Of a DNA stretch of 41,951 nucleotides, positions 20,994 through 30,399 are shown one piece after another. This DNA is from Cyclostephanos tholiformis. Its lineage: Eukaryota; Bacillariophyta; Thalassiosirophyceae; Thalassiosirales; Thalassiosiraceae. The first letter of the stretch is position 1. Every line of letters begins with the position of its first letter. The notes beneath the pieces were generated by a model. The model was given only the letters and a program-made list of their open reading frames with translations. It had not been told where the DNA came from and did no database searches. The position numbers and the translations under genes are program-made. The DNA lies in contig JALLPB010000456.1 of NCBI GenBank assembly GCA_036939975.1, positions 1 through 41,951 of the forward strand, read 5' to 3'.

Positions 20994-21781
20994 ATGTCCT
21001 GTTCCGTTATCAGAACTAATGAGAATGATGTACTTTTAGGACGTGGAGGAAACAAATACACACATTGTGGTAATGAGCAGCTAAGGTGTATTGCTCAAGA
21101 TCGTGCTGGTGAATATGTGGTAGCGAGAAAGAAGCATAAGGCCGCGATATCTAGGTGAGTCCTGTCCCAAACTTGCCTTGTTAAGAATATCATAGTGGCT
21201 GACACATCTCTCACCCACCAAGACAAATCATCCACCAAATACAAACCATGAACCCGCCCGGACGCTTTCTTTTGTACAATTACTCCACAAACGAATGGGA
21301 AATAGTGAGTGATGCCGTCGCACGAGAGAAAGTTTGTCAAGTAAGTGATGTTCATTGGTCGAAAAGTTGCATGAGTGACAACTGGCATTGAATTAAACAT
21401 GCTCTTTTATTAATTTCACAGACTCTTCGCAAAAAGAAACCATGTAGCCACAATGGGTGCACCAATAAGTTCGTTCAGGGAGGATTTTGCTCGAGAAATG
21501 GCGCGAGGGCCAAACACTGTAACCAAGAGGGGTGCACCAAAATTGTCGTCAATGGAGGAGTTTGCGTTAAGCACGGCGCAAAGATGAACCGCTGTAGCCA
21601 CGAGGAGTGCACCCTCCAAGACCAACGGGGCGGAGTTTGCATTAGATACGGCGCGTATCATTCTATGACGGCCCTCGACTTTTCCGATGACGAGGAAATC
21701 GGTGCGTGGATTTGGAAGTCCAGTCGCATGGGACGACTTAGTAGAATGGATCGTACGGATAAAGCAGTATCTGACAAATGA
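20994..21781 (+). CDS. DUF6824-like protein with three WRKY19-like zinc-finger repeats, three exons
   Basis: Exons 20994-21154, 21223-21340 and 21422-21781 (GT-AG introns 68 and 81 bp; phases 2 and 0) give 212 residues. Residues ~10-93 form the domain common in diatom proteins that starts NDVLLGRGGNKYTHCGN, continues through ARKKHKAAISRQI and ends PPGRFLLYN..TNEWEIVSDAVAREKVCQTLR (DUF6824-type). Then come three C-x4-C...GG.C...GA repeats: CSHNGCTNKFVQGGFCSRNGA, CNQEGC..GGVCVKHGA and CSHEEC..GGVCIRYGA. This is the pattern of the short zinc fingers called WRKY19-like in stramenopiles. Only the middle copy keeps the His (KHGA); the others have N or Y. A nuclear DNA- or protein-binding regulator is plausible but inferred. 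The gene is divergent from the carbonic anhydrase gene. Confidence 0.85.
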
Positions 21782-22514
21782 AGTGTATTGATTCACCAAG
21801 CGAACGTATGAGGGAAATTTTTGTAACAGGCATGGTTGGGGGGAGGGAACGTGAAGGAGTGGAGGGTGAGGAAAGGATGCAGGGGTGGCATTCGATTTGT
21901 GCGATTAACAAACAAAGGCTGGTGATGTCTTAACTTCTGCCCACCATGGACACAGGCTATTGCAGCGATGGAGATGAGGAGGTGGGTTTTTAATTTAGAA
22001 GTTCAGTCATGGCAAGGCTTATCGCTTGAACGATGTGGAGAGGCAGGATCGTCACGCCAACAATGAAAAACGCTGACAACAACCAAGACAACGACGAAGG
22101 GGATGACATAGACTACTTGGCGCGCGCCGGGAATGGATCAGAAGGTTTTCAAGAAGTAGAATAGCTCTAAGCTTTCCTAAGCATGAGTATATGTAATACC
22201 TCTAAGTGTCCTCGAGTTGGGTGTATGTTTCGCATTGACTCCTGAAAAATAACGCTATTGTTTTATGATAAGACTCCTTTTCTGCCCGATACAGTCGTTT
22301 GGCTTAGTCTCACATTTGTACTTATTCTCCCAACAAGTTGATTGTCCATCATCACCTCCGTAACTTTTCAACTTGTTATACAGTTAGATGAAACACATGC
22401 TGCTACTATGAACAAAATGTGACGCCTATTGGGGTAATGTAAGAAATACAATCAATCCACACATACCTGGCGTAGGCGGTTAGCGGAAATCTACAGTTTC
22501 TGCTACGTTCAATC
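21782..22514. other. Intergenic stretch
   Basis: This lies between the zinc-finger gene and the 3' end of the methyltransferase gene. A short acidic coding-like piece at about 22065-22160 (CAACGACGAAGGGGATGAC...) has no start or splice context. I see no gene, RNA or repeat that I can support. Confidence 0.4.
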
Positions 22515-23165
22515 TCACTGCTGATCGTTCTTTTCAGCAATTGGCTTCTTTTTTCGCTTTTGATTTTCCATCGTTCTACCCGACGTCTTGAAATTCTTTA
22601 TCATGTCGAGCCATTTCTTGTCCATGTCATCGTTAAGAATCAGCGGCTTGTAAGATGCAGGTAGTGGTGTCACGACCTTTCCGGCTTTCGTGTCGCTACA
22701 GTCGACGTGAGTTTTGCCATCTTTGCCACTGAAAAAGCAACCATGCTGTAATCAATGAAATATCGAACATGAGTCAATTTTAAAGTTAAATGTCCGACGT
22801 TAGGATGAATGAATTCATTACATGAAACACACACCTCTGCAAATAAGTGAGCGTGTTCTGGCAACGATGCCACCTAGCGTTCGTCGAGTGAAGTAGACAT
22901 GATCATGATAGGAAATGACGATGAAGTCATTGGCGGTGTGTACGCAATCATTCGCAACAAGGCATTCGTGGTTTAAGCGTAATCATTGACAACACGGCTT
23001 ACCATGGGATTAATGAAAACCTGAACATTCAAGTAAATATGCTGACCGACGAAGTAAAGCTCATCTACTTTCATGTCCAGCGTAAGGTTCTTCAAGCTTT
23101 GATCCCTTACAGCTACGGCTTTTGCTTCTTTGGTCAAAATTTCCGAGTACACACACTCAGCAGCC
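22515..23165 (-). pseudogene. 3' half of SAM-dependent methyltransferase gene (exons 4b, 5, 6)
   Basis: The minus-strand coding pieces are 23165-23003 (3' part of exon 4; 23161-23165 is the target-site duplication), 22873-22833 and 22728-22515 with stop TGA. Introns have GT-AG borders. The exon 5 to 6 junction uses donor GAGGT|GTGTGT and acceptor TTTTCAG. Translation runs through AECVYSEILTKEAKAVAV, a span reading QHIYLNVQVFINPMVASLPEH, then GKDGKTHVDCSDT and a Lys-rich C-terminus (NQKRKKKP). It completes the methyltransferase whose 5' half lies beyond the retrotransposon at 28428-29616. The surviving splice sites and open frame argue that the interruption is recent or that selection continued. 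Confidence 0.75.
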
Positions 23166-23520
23166 TGTTGGAGCACGGGGAAATACAGGTACAACTAACG
23201 CACCTACTGACGCACCTACTTACGCACCTACTGGACCAGGACATCTTGACGCACCTACTGGCCCACCTACTGGACCTGACGTGACAGTGAAAGATGACGA
23301 CGTGGCTAACTTGGAGAAGGCAAGTGGGCCTCTCTATTGCGTGCAAGGGCGACTAGGTATGGAGTACACAGGCATATTCCTCGTTTACCACTAAGGGTAG
23401 CATGGAAGAGAGCGTTCATCTCTCATTCCACTTTTTAAATATAATCTCCAATTACTAGGTTATTTGGGTATGCTACTCAACCTCCCATGGAAGGAGGGAC
23501 CAATAGCAGTTGCTTCAACA
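23166..23520 (+). repeat. 5' LTR
   Basis: 355 bp, TG...CA ends with 5-bp terminal inverted repeat TGTTG/CAACA. It contains 12-bp tandem units (ACGCACCTACTG-like) at about 23196-23277, which vary in number between the two LTRs. Its 3' part (TTTTTAAATATAATCTCC) may hold promoter or polyadenylation signals. No clear tRNA primer-binding site follows at 23521. Confidence 0.9.
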
Positions 23521-23586
23521 TTATATTTAAAAAGTGTTGGCTGTTTTTTGTAGCGGGGGTGATTTGAGCACAATCATCCATCAAGC

Positions 23587-24792
23587 ATGACCGAGGAACA
23601 GAAGCCCAAGGTCGAGGCGAAGAAGCCCCGTCGGCCCAACAGGCCGCAGAAGAAGGAATACACCACCGGAATGGTCGGTTTGGAGGAGGACACCTTCGAT
23701 ATCGGTCACCCCAAGTACGCGGCCAAGTACGACAAGTCGGTCGATGCCATAGCGAGGTATGTGCAACAAGAGTATAGGTCCGGAGCTGAAGTTGCGAGGG
23801 GTATGAGGGAGCTCATCACGCCGACAGTGACGATGCCAACGTATCCAAGCGATCCAAACAACCAAGAAAAAATCCAGATCTGGAAAGAGGCACTCCGTGA
23901 GAAACGGACACAGCTTATACAAATCGAAGAAAGTACCAAGAGGGCCTATGCACTAGTAATGTGGCAGTGTTCACCAGCTTTAGTAAGTAAGATCCGCGGG
24001 GCTATGACGTACATGAATGTGAATGGGAGCCAAGATGTGGTTGAACTCCTCCGCCTCATCCGAGGTTTTTGCTGCGACTTCGGAGCAGGGCAACAGAGCA
24101 CCTGGGCACTCAAACAGGCCAAGCACAGGGTGTCGGTACATTACCAGTGACAAGATGTGACTAACACGGACTACATTCAGTACTTTCAGGCGCTCGTGGG
24201 CGTGGTAGAGACGTATGGGGGCGCTTACGGGAACGAGCCGGGGTTAATTAATGCCCACCTACTGGAGCAAGGGGTTCCGGGAGATCAACTCCACACGGCG
24301 ACACCACAGCAGCTGGCTACGGCAAAGGCAGCGTGCTGAGAAGCTTACCTTGCGTGTATGATCCTCCGTGGGGCTGACAGCACCAGATACGGCGCCCTGA
24401 AAACTGAACTGGCCAACAACATGACAAAGGGCCAAGATCATTACCCAAAGACCATCGTGGAGGTGACCTGCCTCCTGAACGATTACAGGATCAGCCCCTG
24501 TCTCCAACGCGCGAGTGAGGACCCCGGGGAGGGGATGGCGTTCGTGCAGGACAAAGGAGCAAAACGCGGGGGAAACAATTAGGGAGTGGAAAGACGGGAC
24601 CCAACTAACCCGAACTGCTGGCACTGCAACCAGCCCGGGCATCGCATGAACCGGTGCCCAGAGCTCGCGGTGGAAGAGATCGACAACCTGAACATAGACG
24701 AGTCCAAGGCCGCGCACGGGTTCTTCAGTACAGGAGCGGACGGCCCAGAGCAGGAGTGTGAGTTTGCACAGAGGGGGGATAAGGGGGTGTGA
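23587..24792 (+). pseudogene. Retrotransposon gag with CCHC zinc knuckle, four in-frame stops
   Basis: One frame from the ATG at 23587 (MTEEQKPKVEAKKPRRPNRP) reads gag through stops TGA at 24148, TGA at 24337, TAG at 24580 and TGA at 24790. All pieces lie in the same frame, so only point mutations broke it. The capsid-like helical region precedes a zinc knuckle CWHCNQPGHRMNRC (C-x2-C-x4-H-x4-C, about 24610-24650). The nucleocapsid would bind element RNA. Several stops could derive from CGA or GGA codons by a G:C to A:T change. Confidence 0.85.
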
Positions 24793-25503
24793 GGAATCCT
24801 CCACCCAAATTATCTCTATATTGATACGTGCGCAAGCTACGCAAGCACGCCGTATCGGTCCCTTCTAGAGAACATCCACCAGCCCATCAAGGGGCTCGTC
24901 GGCCACAGCAACTGTGGATCCACAACAATGACAGAAGTGGGAAACCTGGGGAAGATCGACGGGGTGTGGGTGAGCAAATATGTGCGCGGAGGCTTCACCG
25001 TCAGGACCATTTTAATGGACAATGAGTTTGAAAAAATCCGTCCCCTCGTCCCTGAGCTGCACATGAATACCACCGCTGCAAAAGAACACGTTCCCGAGAT
25101 AGAAAGGCGTATCCGACTTATAAAGGAGCGTGGAAGGGGGGTGCTGAATACCCTCCCATTCAAGCGGATGCCCCAAGTAATCCTCATCGAGCTCATCTAC
25201 CACGTCGTCATGTGGCTCAACGCATTCCCGTCAAAGTCAGGCGTATCCGAATACCTGTTGCCCCGGGAAATCGTGCTTCGACACAAGCTCGACTTCACCA
25301 AACACTGCCGGGCGCCATTCAGATCGTACTGCGAAACCCATGAGGAGCCAAGCCCGACAAACGGGATGAGCGTGCAGTCAATCCCAGCCATTGTCCTCGG
25401 GCCGACTGGGAACCTACAAGGAACGTACAAATTTTTTAACTTGGAAACTGGGAAGAAAATCAAGCAACACAGCTTCACCCGGTACCCTATGCCGGACTCC
25501 TAG
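24793..25503 (+). pseudogene. Protease fused by deletion to C-terminal integrase remnant
   Basis: The frame after the gag stop encodes NYLYIDTCASYAST, a retroviral-type aspartic protease motif (DTCA). After only ~50 residues it jumps to the second half of the integrase: ILMDNEFEKI and EHVPEIERRIRLIKERGRG carry the second Asp and the Glu of the DDE triad. The HHCC zinc finger and first catalytic Asp are absent, so the integrase cannot work. The frame then follows the family C-terminal sequence (GPTGNLQGTYKFFNLETGKK) until the MITE creates a stop at 25501. Confidence 0.85.
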
Positions 25504-25628
25504 GTTGCCAATTACTGAGTAATTACTTAGTAATTCCTGTTGTTACTGTATTTTGTTCTCAAATTTTGGTTACTNTGGATTTTGAAACCCAAAAATTCGT
25601 TACTGTTACTCAGTAATTGGCAACCTAG
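25500..25628. mobile_element. 129-bp MITE with 23-bp TIRs and 8-bp target-site duplication (hAT-like)
   Basis: Perfect 23-bp terminal inverted repeats begin CTAGGTTGCC and extend to GAGTAA (25500-25522), mirrored at 25606-25628. The element is flanked by the direct duplication CCGGACTC (25492-25499 and 25629-25636). Removing the insert and one copy rejoins the retrotransposon frame (PMPDS, then V). The 8-bp duplication suggests hAT-type mobilisation. One ambiguous base (N) lies at 25575. There is no coding capacity. Confidence 0.92.
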
Positions 25629-27886
25629 CCGGACTCCGTGATAACAAAAGTACACTCGACTTTGCAGACAGGAGCGGGGTACTATTCGAGTGGAACCAAG
25701 AGATAGACGAAACCTTGGAAAGTTTAGTGGAAGAAGAGGCAGTTCCCTACCCCTCTGTGACGGCCGAGTTCCCAGGAGTGGCGTTGGAGAGGGATCACCG
25801 TGTCGGTCCCATAGAAGAGGAGCCCGAACCCCACAGACAACCCGAGGATGCCGCAGCGCTAAACGCAGGACTCAAGCCACTAGTTATCGGAGGAGGGATA
25901 GACGGCGGGCGGAACCTGGGGGAACCCCTTGATGGGGAGGAGCAGTGGGACAATGACGACGATGTGATATCCGTGGCCAAAATTCCTCCACCCCCCCGGA
26001 GGCGTGATGACACCGTGGTGGTCAAGGAACGACAAGGACGATAATAGCATTGGCACCGGAGGGAACGGATATGAGTCCGACAACAGTGATGACACCGAGG
26101 GGGAAGACGACGCCAAAGGGGAGGCGGTTGAAGACGTACCGGGAGATCCGGGGTCAAGACGGAGCAACAAGGGGCAGACGACCAGGTACAATGACTATGC
26201 CTTCCTTCATGAGAGAGATGAAGGATGTCGAGCTGTCATAAAGGATGGAGTGGTACTATTCTCGAGGGGTGATGTAAGTGATGCGAAGCCAGTCCCAGTG
26301 GAGGACAGGCTTGAGCACGCCCTGGGGATTATCCTCCAACAATATTTGGTGGGGGCTGGACTAAAAAAATTCAAAAAGAGAGGGGAGGAGGGGGTCTACA
26401 AGGAGCTCAGCCAGATGCACAACATGGCCATTTTCACCCCAGTTCACAAGAGCGACCTCACCGCAGATGAGAAGGAAAAGGCTGTTTCGTCACTCATGTT
26501 CCTGAAGGAAAAGAGAGATAAATCAATAAAAGGGCGTTTTTGCGCCGATGGGAGAAAACAATGCGGGGATTGGTCAAAACATGACACGACATCGCCGACA
26601 GTGTCGACTGAATCAGTGTTCCTCACATCGGTTATTGACGCGTACGAGGGGAGGGACGTTGGATGTTACGACATTCCAGGAGCATTCCTTCACGCGGATA
26701 GCGATGACGACATTACAATGATACTGAAAGGAAAACTGGCAGAACTCATGGTGCAGGTAGCATCAGCTCTCTACCGCAAGTACATCACGGTGGATAGGCG
26801 GAATATACCAATCCTTTATGTGAAGATCCAAAAGGCTCTGTATGGCCTCCTGTGAAGTGCTTTGCTGTTCTACCAAAAGTTAGTTGGGGACCTCGAAGGG
26901 GAGGGGTTCGTGCTGAATCCGAACGATCCATGCGTCCCGAATAAGGTAATCAATGGGAAACAAATGACGGTATGCTGGAACGTCGACGACCTAAAAGTGT
27001 CGCATGTTGACCCCGCGGAGGTAACAAGGTTTGGGGAGTGGCTCGGCATTACCTACGGAGTGGCAGTGGCGGAACACCTATCTGGGGATGATCCTTGATT
27101 TTAGCAAAGCGGGCCACGTAATGGTGAATATGTCCGAGTATATCTGAACAATCATCACGGACTTTCCGGAGGAGATTGTAGGGATTAGGATGACCCCTGC
27201 CGCTGATCACCTTTTTAGGGTGCGCGACGTCGCTGAGGCACGGCCCCTCCCAGAGGAACAAGCGAGGGAGTTTCACCACGCAGTGGCACAGCTGCTTTTC
27301 CTGAGTGCACGAGCACGGAGAGACATCCAGCCAGTGACAGCATTCCTCACCACCAGGGTAAAAAGCCCCGATGAGGACGATTGGTGGAAGCTAAAGCGGC
27401 TACTGCAATATTTATAGGGAACAATCCACATGCCACTGATTCTCTCGGCGGATTCAGTCACACTACAGCGATGGTGGGTGGACGCTGCATATGCAGTGCA
27501 CGAGGACTGTAAGGGGCATACCGGAGCGGGGATGAGTTTAGGACAGGGTATGGCTATGAGTTATTCATGGAAACAAAATATCAACACAAAGAGTTTGACC
27601 AAAGCCGAATTGGTTGGGGTCGATGATTCTCTCGCGTACATCCTCTGGGTGAGATACTTCCTTCAGGAACAGGGATACGACAATGAGCGCAATCCTACTC
27701 GAGACCAATGGTAAAGCAAGCAGCTCAAAACGGACTAAGCACATTAAGGTAAGGTGTTTTTATATCAAAGATAAAATTGACCAAGGGGAAATAGTCGTAC
27801 AACACTGCCCTACAGATCAAATGTGGACAGACTTTAACACAAACCCAAACAAGGAAGTACGTTCCGCGAGTTCAGGGCACAAGTGA
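25629..27886 (+). pseudogene. Retrotransposon pol remainder: reverse transcriptase and RNase H, multiply broken
   Basis: After a Pro/Asp-rich linker (frame change near 26010-26040) the RT reads FTPVHKSDLT..., KGRFCADGRKQ and DVGCYDIPGAFLHAD (first RT Asp), then stops at 26853 (LYGLL*). It resumes with the WNVDDLKVSH catalytic box (about 26980), shifts frame near 27060, and stops again at about 27146 and 27415. RNase H follows, with WWVDAAYAVHEDCKGHTGAG and SLTKAELVGVDDSLAY. The end KHIKVRCFYIKDKIDQGEI, followed by MWTDFNTNP, matches the copia pol C-terminus. The element is inactive unless helped in trans. Confidence 0.85.
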
Positions 27887-28052
27887 TGGGAATCAAACCT
27901 GATTATCAGGACGAAGTCTACTCTAGGATGATTTATGTGCGACCCCCGGAGGATCCGATGGGGCCAGATGAGGAGGCTGCGACAAGTGCAATGGTTAACA
28001 CAGATTCGGGGTCTCCTATACCACGCTTGGACAGGGAGACACCGCAGGAGTG

Positions 28053-28427
28053 TGTTGGAGCACGGGGAAATGCAGGTACAACTAACGCACCTACTTACGC
28101 ACCTAACGCACCTACTGACGCACCTTCTTACGCACGTACTGGACCAGAACATCTTGACGCACCTACTAGCGCACCTACTGGACGAAAGATGATGAAGTGG
28201 CTAACTTGGAGAAGGCAAGCGGGCCTCTCTATTGCGTGCAAGGGCGACTAAGGAGTACACAGGCATATTCCTCCATGCGACGAGCGGGTTTACCACTAAG
28301 GGTAGCATGGAAGAGAGCGTTCGTCTCTCGTTCCACTTTTTAAATATAATCTCCAATTACTAGGTTATACTTGGGCATGCTACTCAACCTCCCGTGGAAG
28401 GAGGGACCAATAGCAGTTGCTTCAACA
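28053..28427 (+). repeat. 3' LTR
   Basis: 375 bp, TGTTG...CAACA, the partner of 23166-23520. It carries a longer 12-bp tandem-unit block (about 28084-28187) and a 14-bp insertion (CATGCGACGAGCGG region) absent from the 5' LTR. Substitutions relative to the 5' LTR outside the repeat block are few and mainly transitions. A short purine-rich stretch (ACAGGGAGACACCGCAGGAG) before it may be the polypurine tract. Confidence 0.9.
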
Positions 28428-29616
28428 CAGCCTCCCATCGTACTCTCCACCAATCGTCACTAGAAAAAGATGAGATATATCAATGACATCCGACCGACTC
28501 GGGACATATCCAATCAACAATCAACTCACTTATGCACCTCGACATGATGCCATCCTCCCCAATTGGAGTGAGTCACGAAGATCAACGCCGCCTTCCTGAA
28601 TGCGGTTAGGTAATTCGGCTGATAATTCCTCCCCACGTGTTCCGTCTATGCAATTTTTTTACGAATGGTAATGACGACGACGGCGGGTCACTTACGGGGA
28701 GTTTTCGAAGGACGAAAAATTATGTACGACGACATAAAAATCACACGGCCATAAAGGCGAAGTGAGTTCGAGCACGTACGAATTCCACGGCCCACGCTGC
28801 ATCGACGGTCCGATCCGGCCACCACGGTCCGCGCGAGAAGTCGTGCTCGATCACCCTATCCTCCCGTTCGGGTACGATCGATTGCATCACCGCGTCGTGA
28901 CTCCCCTCGACGCACACGACGTATTCCAATCCGTGGAGGACGAACCACGACGTGGATATGCCCCTGCCGCATCCAACGTCGAGCAATGACTTGATTCCCA
29001 AGTGGGTGATCTTTCGGGGGGGGGGGAGAGCCCAACAGGCGGTGCATCAGGGGACGCCCTTCCAACCACCTCCTTGCCTGTTCTCGGTACCCTCCTTTCA
29101 AAAGATAACACAACGTGGATATGCCCCTGCCGCATCCAATGTCGAGCAATGATTTGATTCCCAAGTGGGTGATCTTTCGGGGGGGGGGGGAGTGAGTGTT
29201 TCGTGATCCGTCCGTGATCATAATGTGGTGATATTGTTAATTTCTTGAGGGCGCGTGCTTACCATGTGTTTCCACAGCGATGGAGAGACACCTAGCGGCT
29301 TGTTTTGGAAGGCAGAGTCAGATGTTGTTGCACCCACGAGGAATTCGGGCAACTCACGACAAAAAATACTCACATCGAACTCTGTAAACCCTCCCAAATG
29401 CGGCTTGTCTCCCATGTTGCCGTAAATGGACTGGTCGATGTCCTTCTCCTCATCCTTGGATATGCGAATCGATTGTAGTGCCACCGCATTGCCGCGGGGG
29501 ATGGATAGGCCAAAGGTGGTAACGTCCAAAGGTGGCCGATTGTCATCAATGGGGATGTTCATCCTCACGTGTTCGCCGACGGCACGATCGTGGAACAAAT
29601 ATTGATTCTGGACCAT
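28428..29616 (-). pseudogene. 5' half of SAM-dependent methyltransferase gene, interrupted by retrotransposon
   Basis: Exons: 29616-29263; 29010-28780; 28645-28530; and 28459-28428 (5' part of exon 4), all with GT-AG borders and consistent phases. The class I methyltransferase core has SLLDVGCGRGIST (motif I), EYVVCVEGSHDA (acidic end of beta 2), VDAAWAVEF|TEHVGRNY (motif IV region) and FVTHSNWGGWHHVEVH. Exon 1 holds a 75-nt in-frame GTGAGT...AAG stretch (29373-29299) that is probably a further intron, because skipping it joins GGFTEFD to PLGVSPSLWKHM. Joining across the 23161-28432 insertion minus one CAGCC gives an exon 4 of 190 nt with correct phases on both sides. Substrate unknown; the cosubstrate is inferred from the motif I glycines. 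As assembled the gene cannot make a full protein. Confidence 0.82.
28950..29192. repeat. Direct duplication of a splice acceptor and exon start in the methyltransferase gene
   Basis: About 80 bp (28950-29029) is repeated at 29113-29192 with period 163. The block contains a polypyrimidine tract, the GAAAG acceptor and the exon sequence for ITHLGIKSLLDxGCGRGIST. Copies differ by a few bases (Val/Ile change, one silent Lys). Only the gene-proximal copy (acceptor before 29010) leads into the intact methyltransferase core. The other (acceptor before 29173) continues into a frame that soon leaves the family sequence. Confidence 0.85.
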
Positions 29617-30380
29617 GTTCACATAGCAGAGATGGGTTCCTCGGAGTGTTCAAAGTGTCCACTCCTACTTTCTCTTGTAGACTTGCCCTACAAGTCCACA
29701 GCTAAAATCCTGGGAATTCTCCCCATCCCAGCCTTCCATTTCTGACACCGATGCTGACATGCGCTAAACTGTCCACTCCTATAGTACTTTCTTGTAGATT
29801 TGCTCTACAAGTCCACAGCTAAAATCATGGGAATTCTCCCCTGACACCATGTGGAGAAGTACACTTTCATTCTACATTCACATTCATGCTACATTCACGT
29901 GGGTTCTACACAAGAACACTCTTTCATCCATTCATTGGAGATAGCCCTTTGGACTATTCCTCCTTAGATCCCTGTAGGATTGTCTTTGGCTCATCACGGC
30001 AAAGCTAGTGATAGGGCTCATAATTCATAAAAACCTGGATTTCAAAACATCTTTTACTAGAGGTTGTTAGCTTTCATTTCAATTCGACTAACTGTGAGAA
30101 ACGCGGACTATATCCGCTATATCACAACGAGGAAGAATATTGCGCAAATGTTGATCAATGCGCCAACGCCCGGCAAGGATAGGCATCGTGGGAGTCCCAT
30201 GATGTATTTTAAGGGAGAGTTGTTGGTGATTGGTGCCGGAGAAGTTGACTGTTGATATTATTATTTCGTGATCTTGGTGGTCCGATTATTGGGGGGAGCG
30301 AGGCAGGGTAGGTGCGCGTGGCCGGGCGGGGGGGGGGGGGGTCTCCAAACTTCCCACTTAAAGTCGCAATACTAATTCCC
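29617..30380. other. Methyltransferase upstream region
   Basis: The first bases are presumably the promoter of the minus-strand gene. A ~70-bp direct repeat is listed separately. A small plus-strand frame at 30064-30255 has no recognisable motif. A G12 run lies at about 30328-30340. No gene supported. Confidence 0.4.
29656..29841. repeat. Two ~70-bp direct repeats with internal hairpin
   Basis: TGTCCACTCCTA... through CTAAAATC.TGGGAATTCTCCCC occurs at 29656-29724 and 29770-29841 (period 114). Each copy contains the inverted arms CTTGTAGA...CTACAAG. The repeat lies 40-225 bases upstream of the methyltransferase start, so duplicated promoter elements are possible; no known motif recognised. 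Confidence 0.75.
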
Positions 30381-30399
30381 AAGTGAAACCAACAATTTT

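Larger units (their letters stand above)
23161..28432 (+). mobile_element. Ty1/copia-type LTR retrotransposon, defective, with 5-bp target-site duplication
   Basis: LTRs at 23166-23520 and 28053-28427 begin TGTTG and end CAACA, flanked by the direct duplication CAGCC (23161-23165 and 28428-28432). Gag, protease, partial integrase, RT and RNase H follow in that order on the plus strand, the copia order. The pol frame is broken by many stops. A ~150-residue stretch expected between the protease and the integrase DN motif is missing, and a MITE sits in the integrase C-terminal region. LTR differences outside the tandem-repeat part are few and mostly transitions plus small indels. The element is non-autonomous and inserted antisense into the methyltransferase gene. 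Confidence 0.92.

Noticed and set aside
22065..22165. Acidic coding-like fragment
   Set aside because: Too short, with no start, splice borders or similarity that I can see.
23196..23277. CRISPR-like array
   Set aside because: The 12-bp units are contiguous without unique spacers, lie inside an LTR, and the DNA is eukaryotic.
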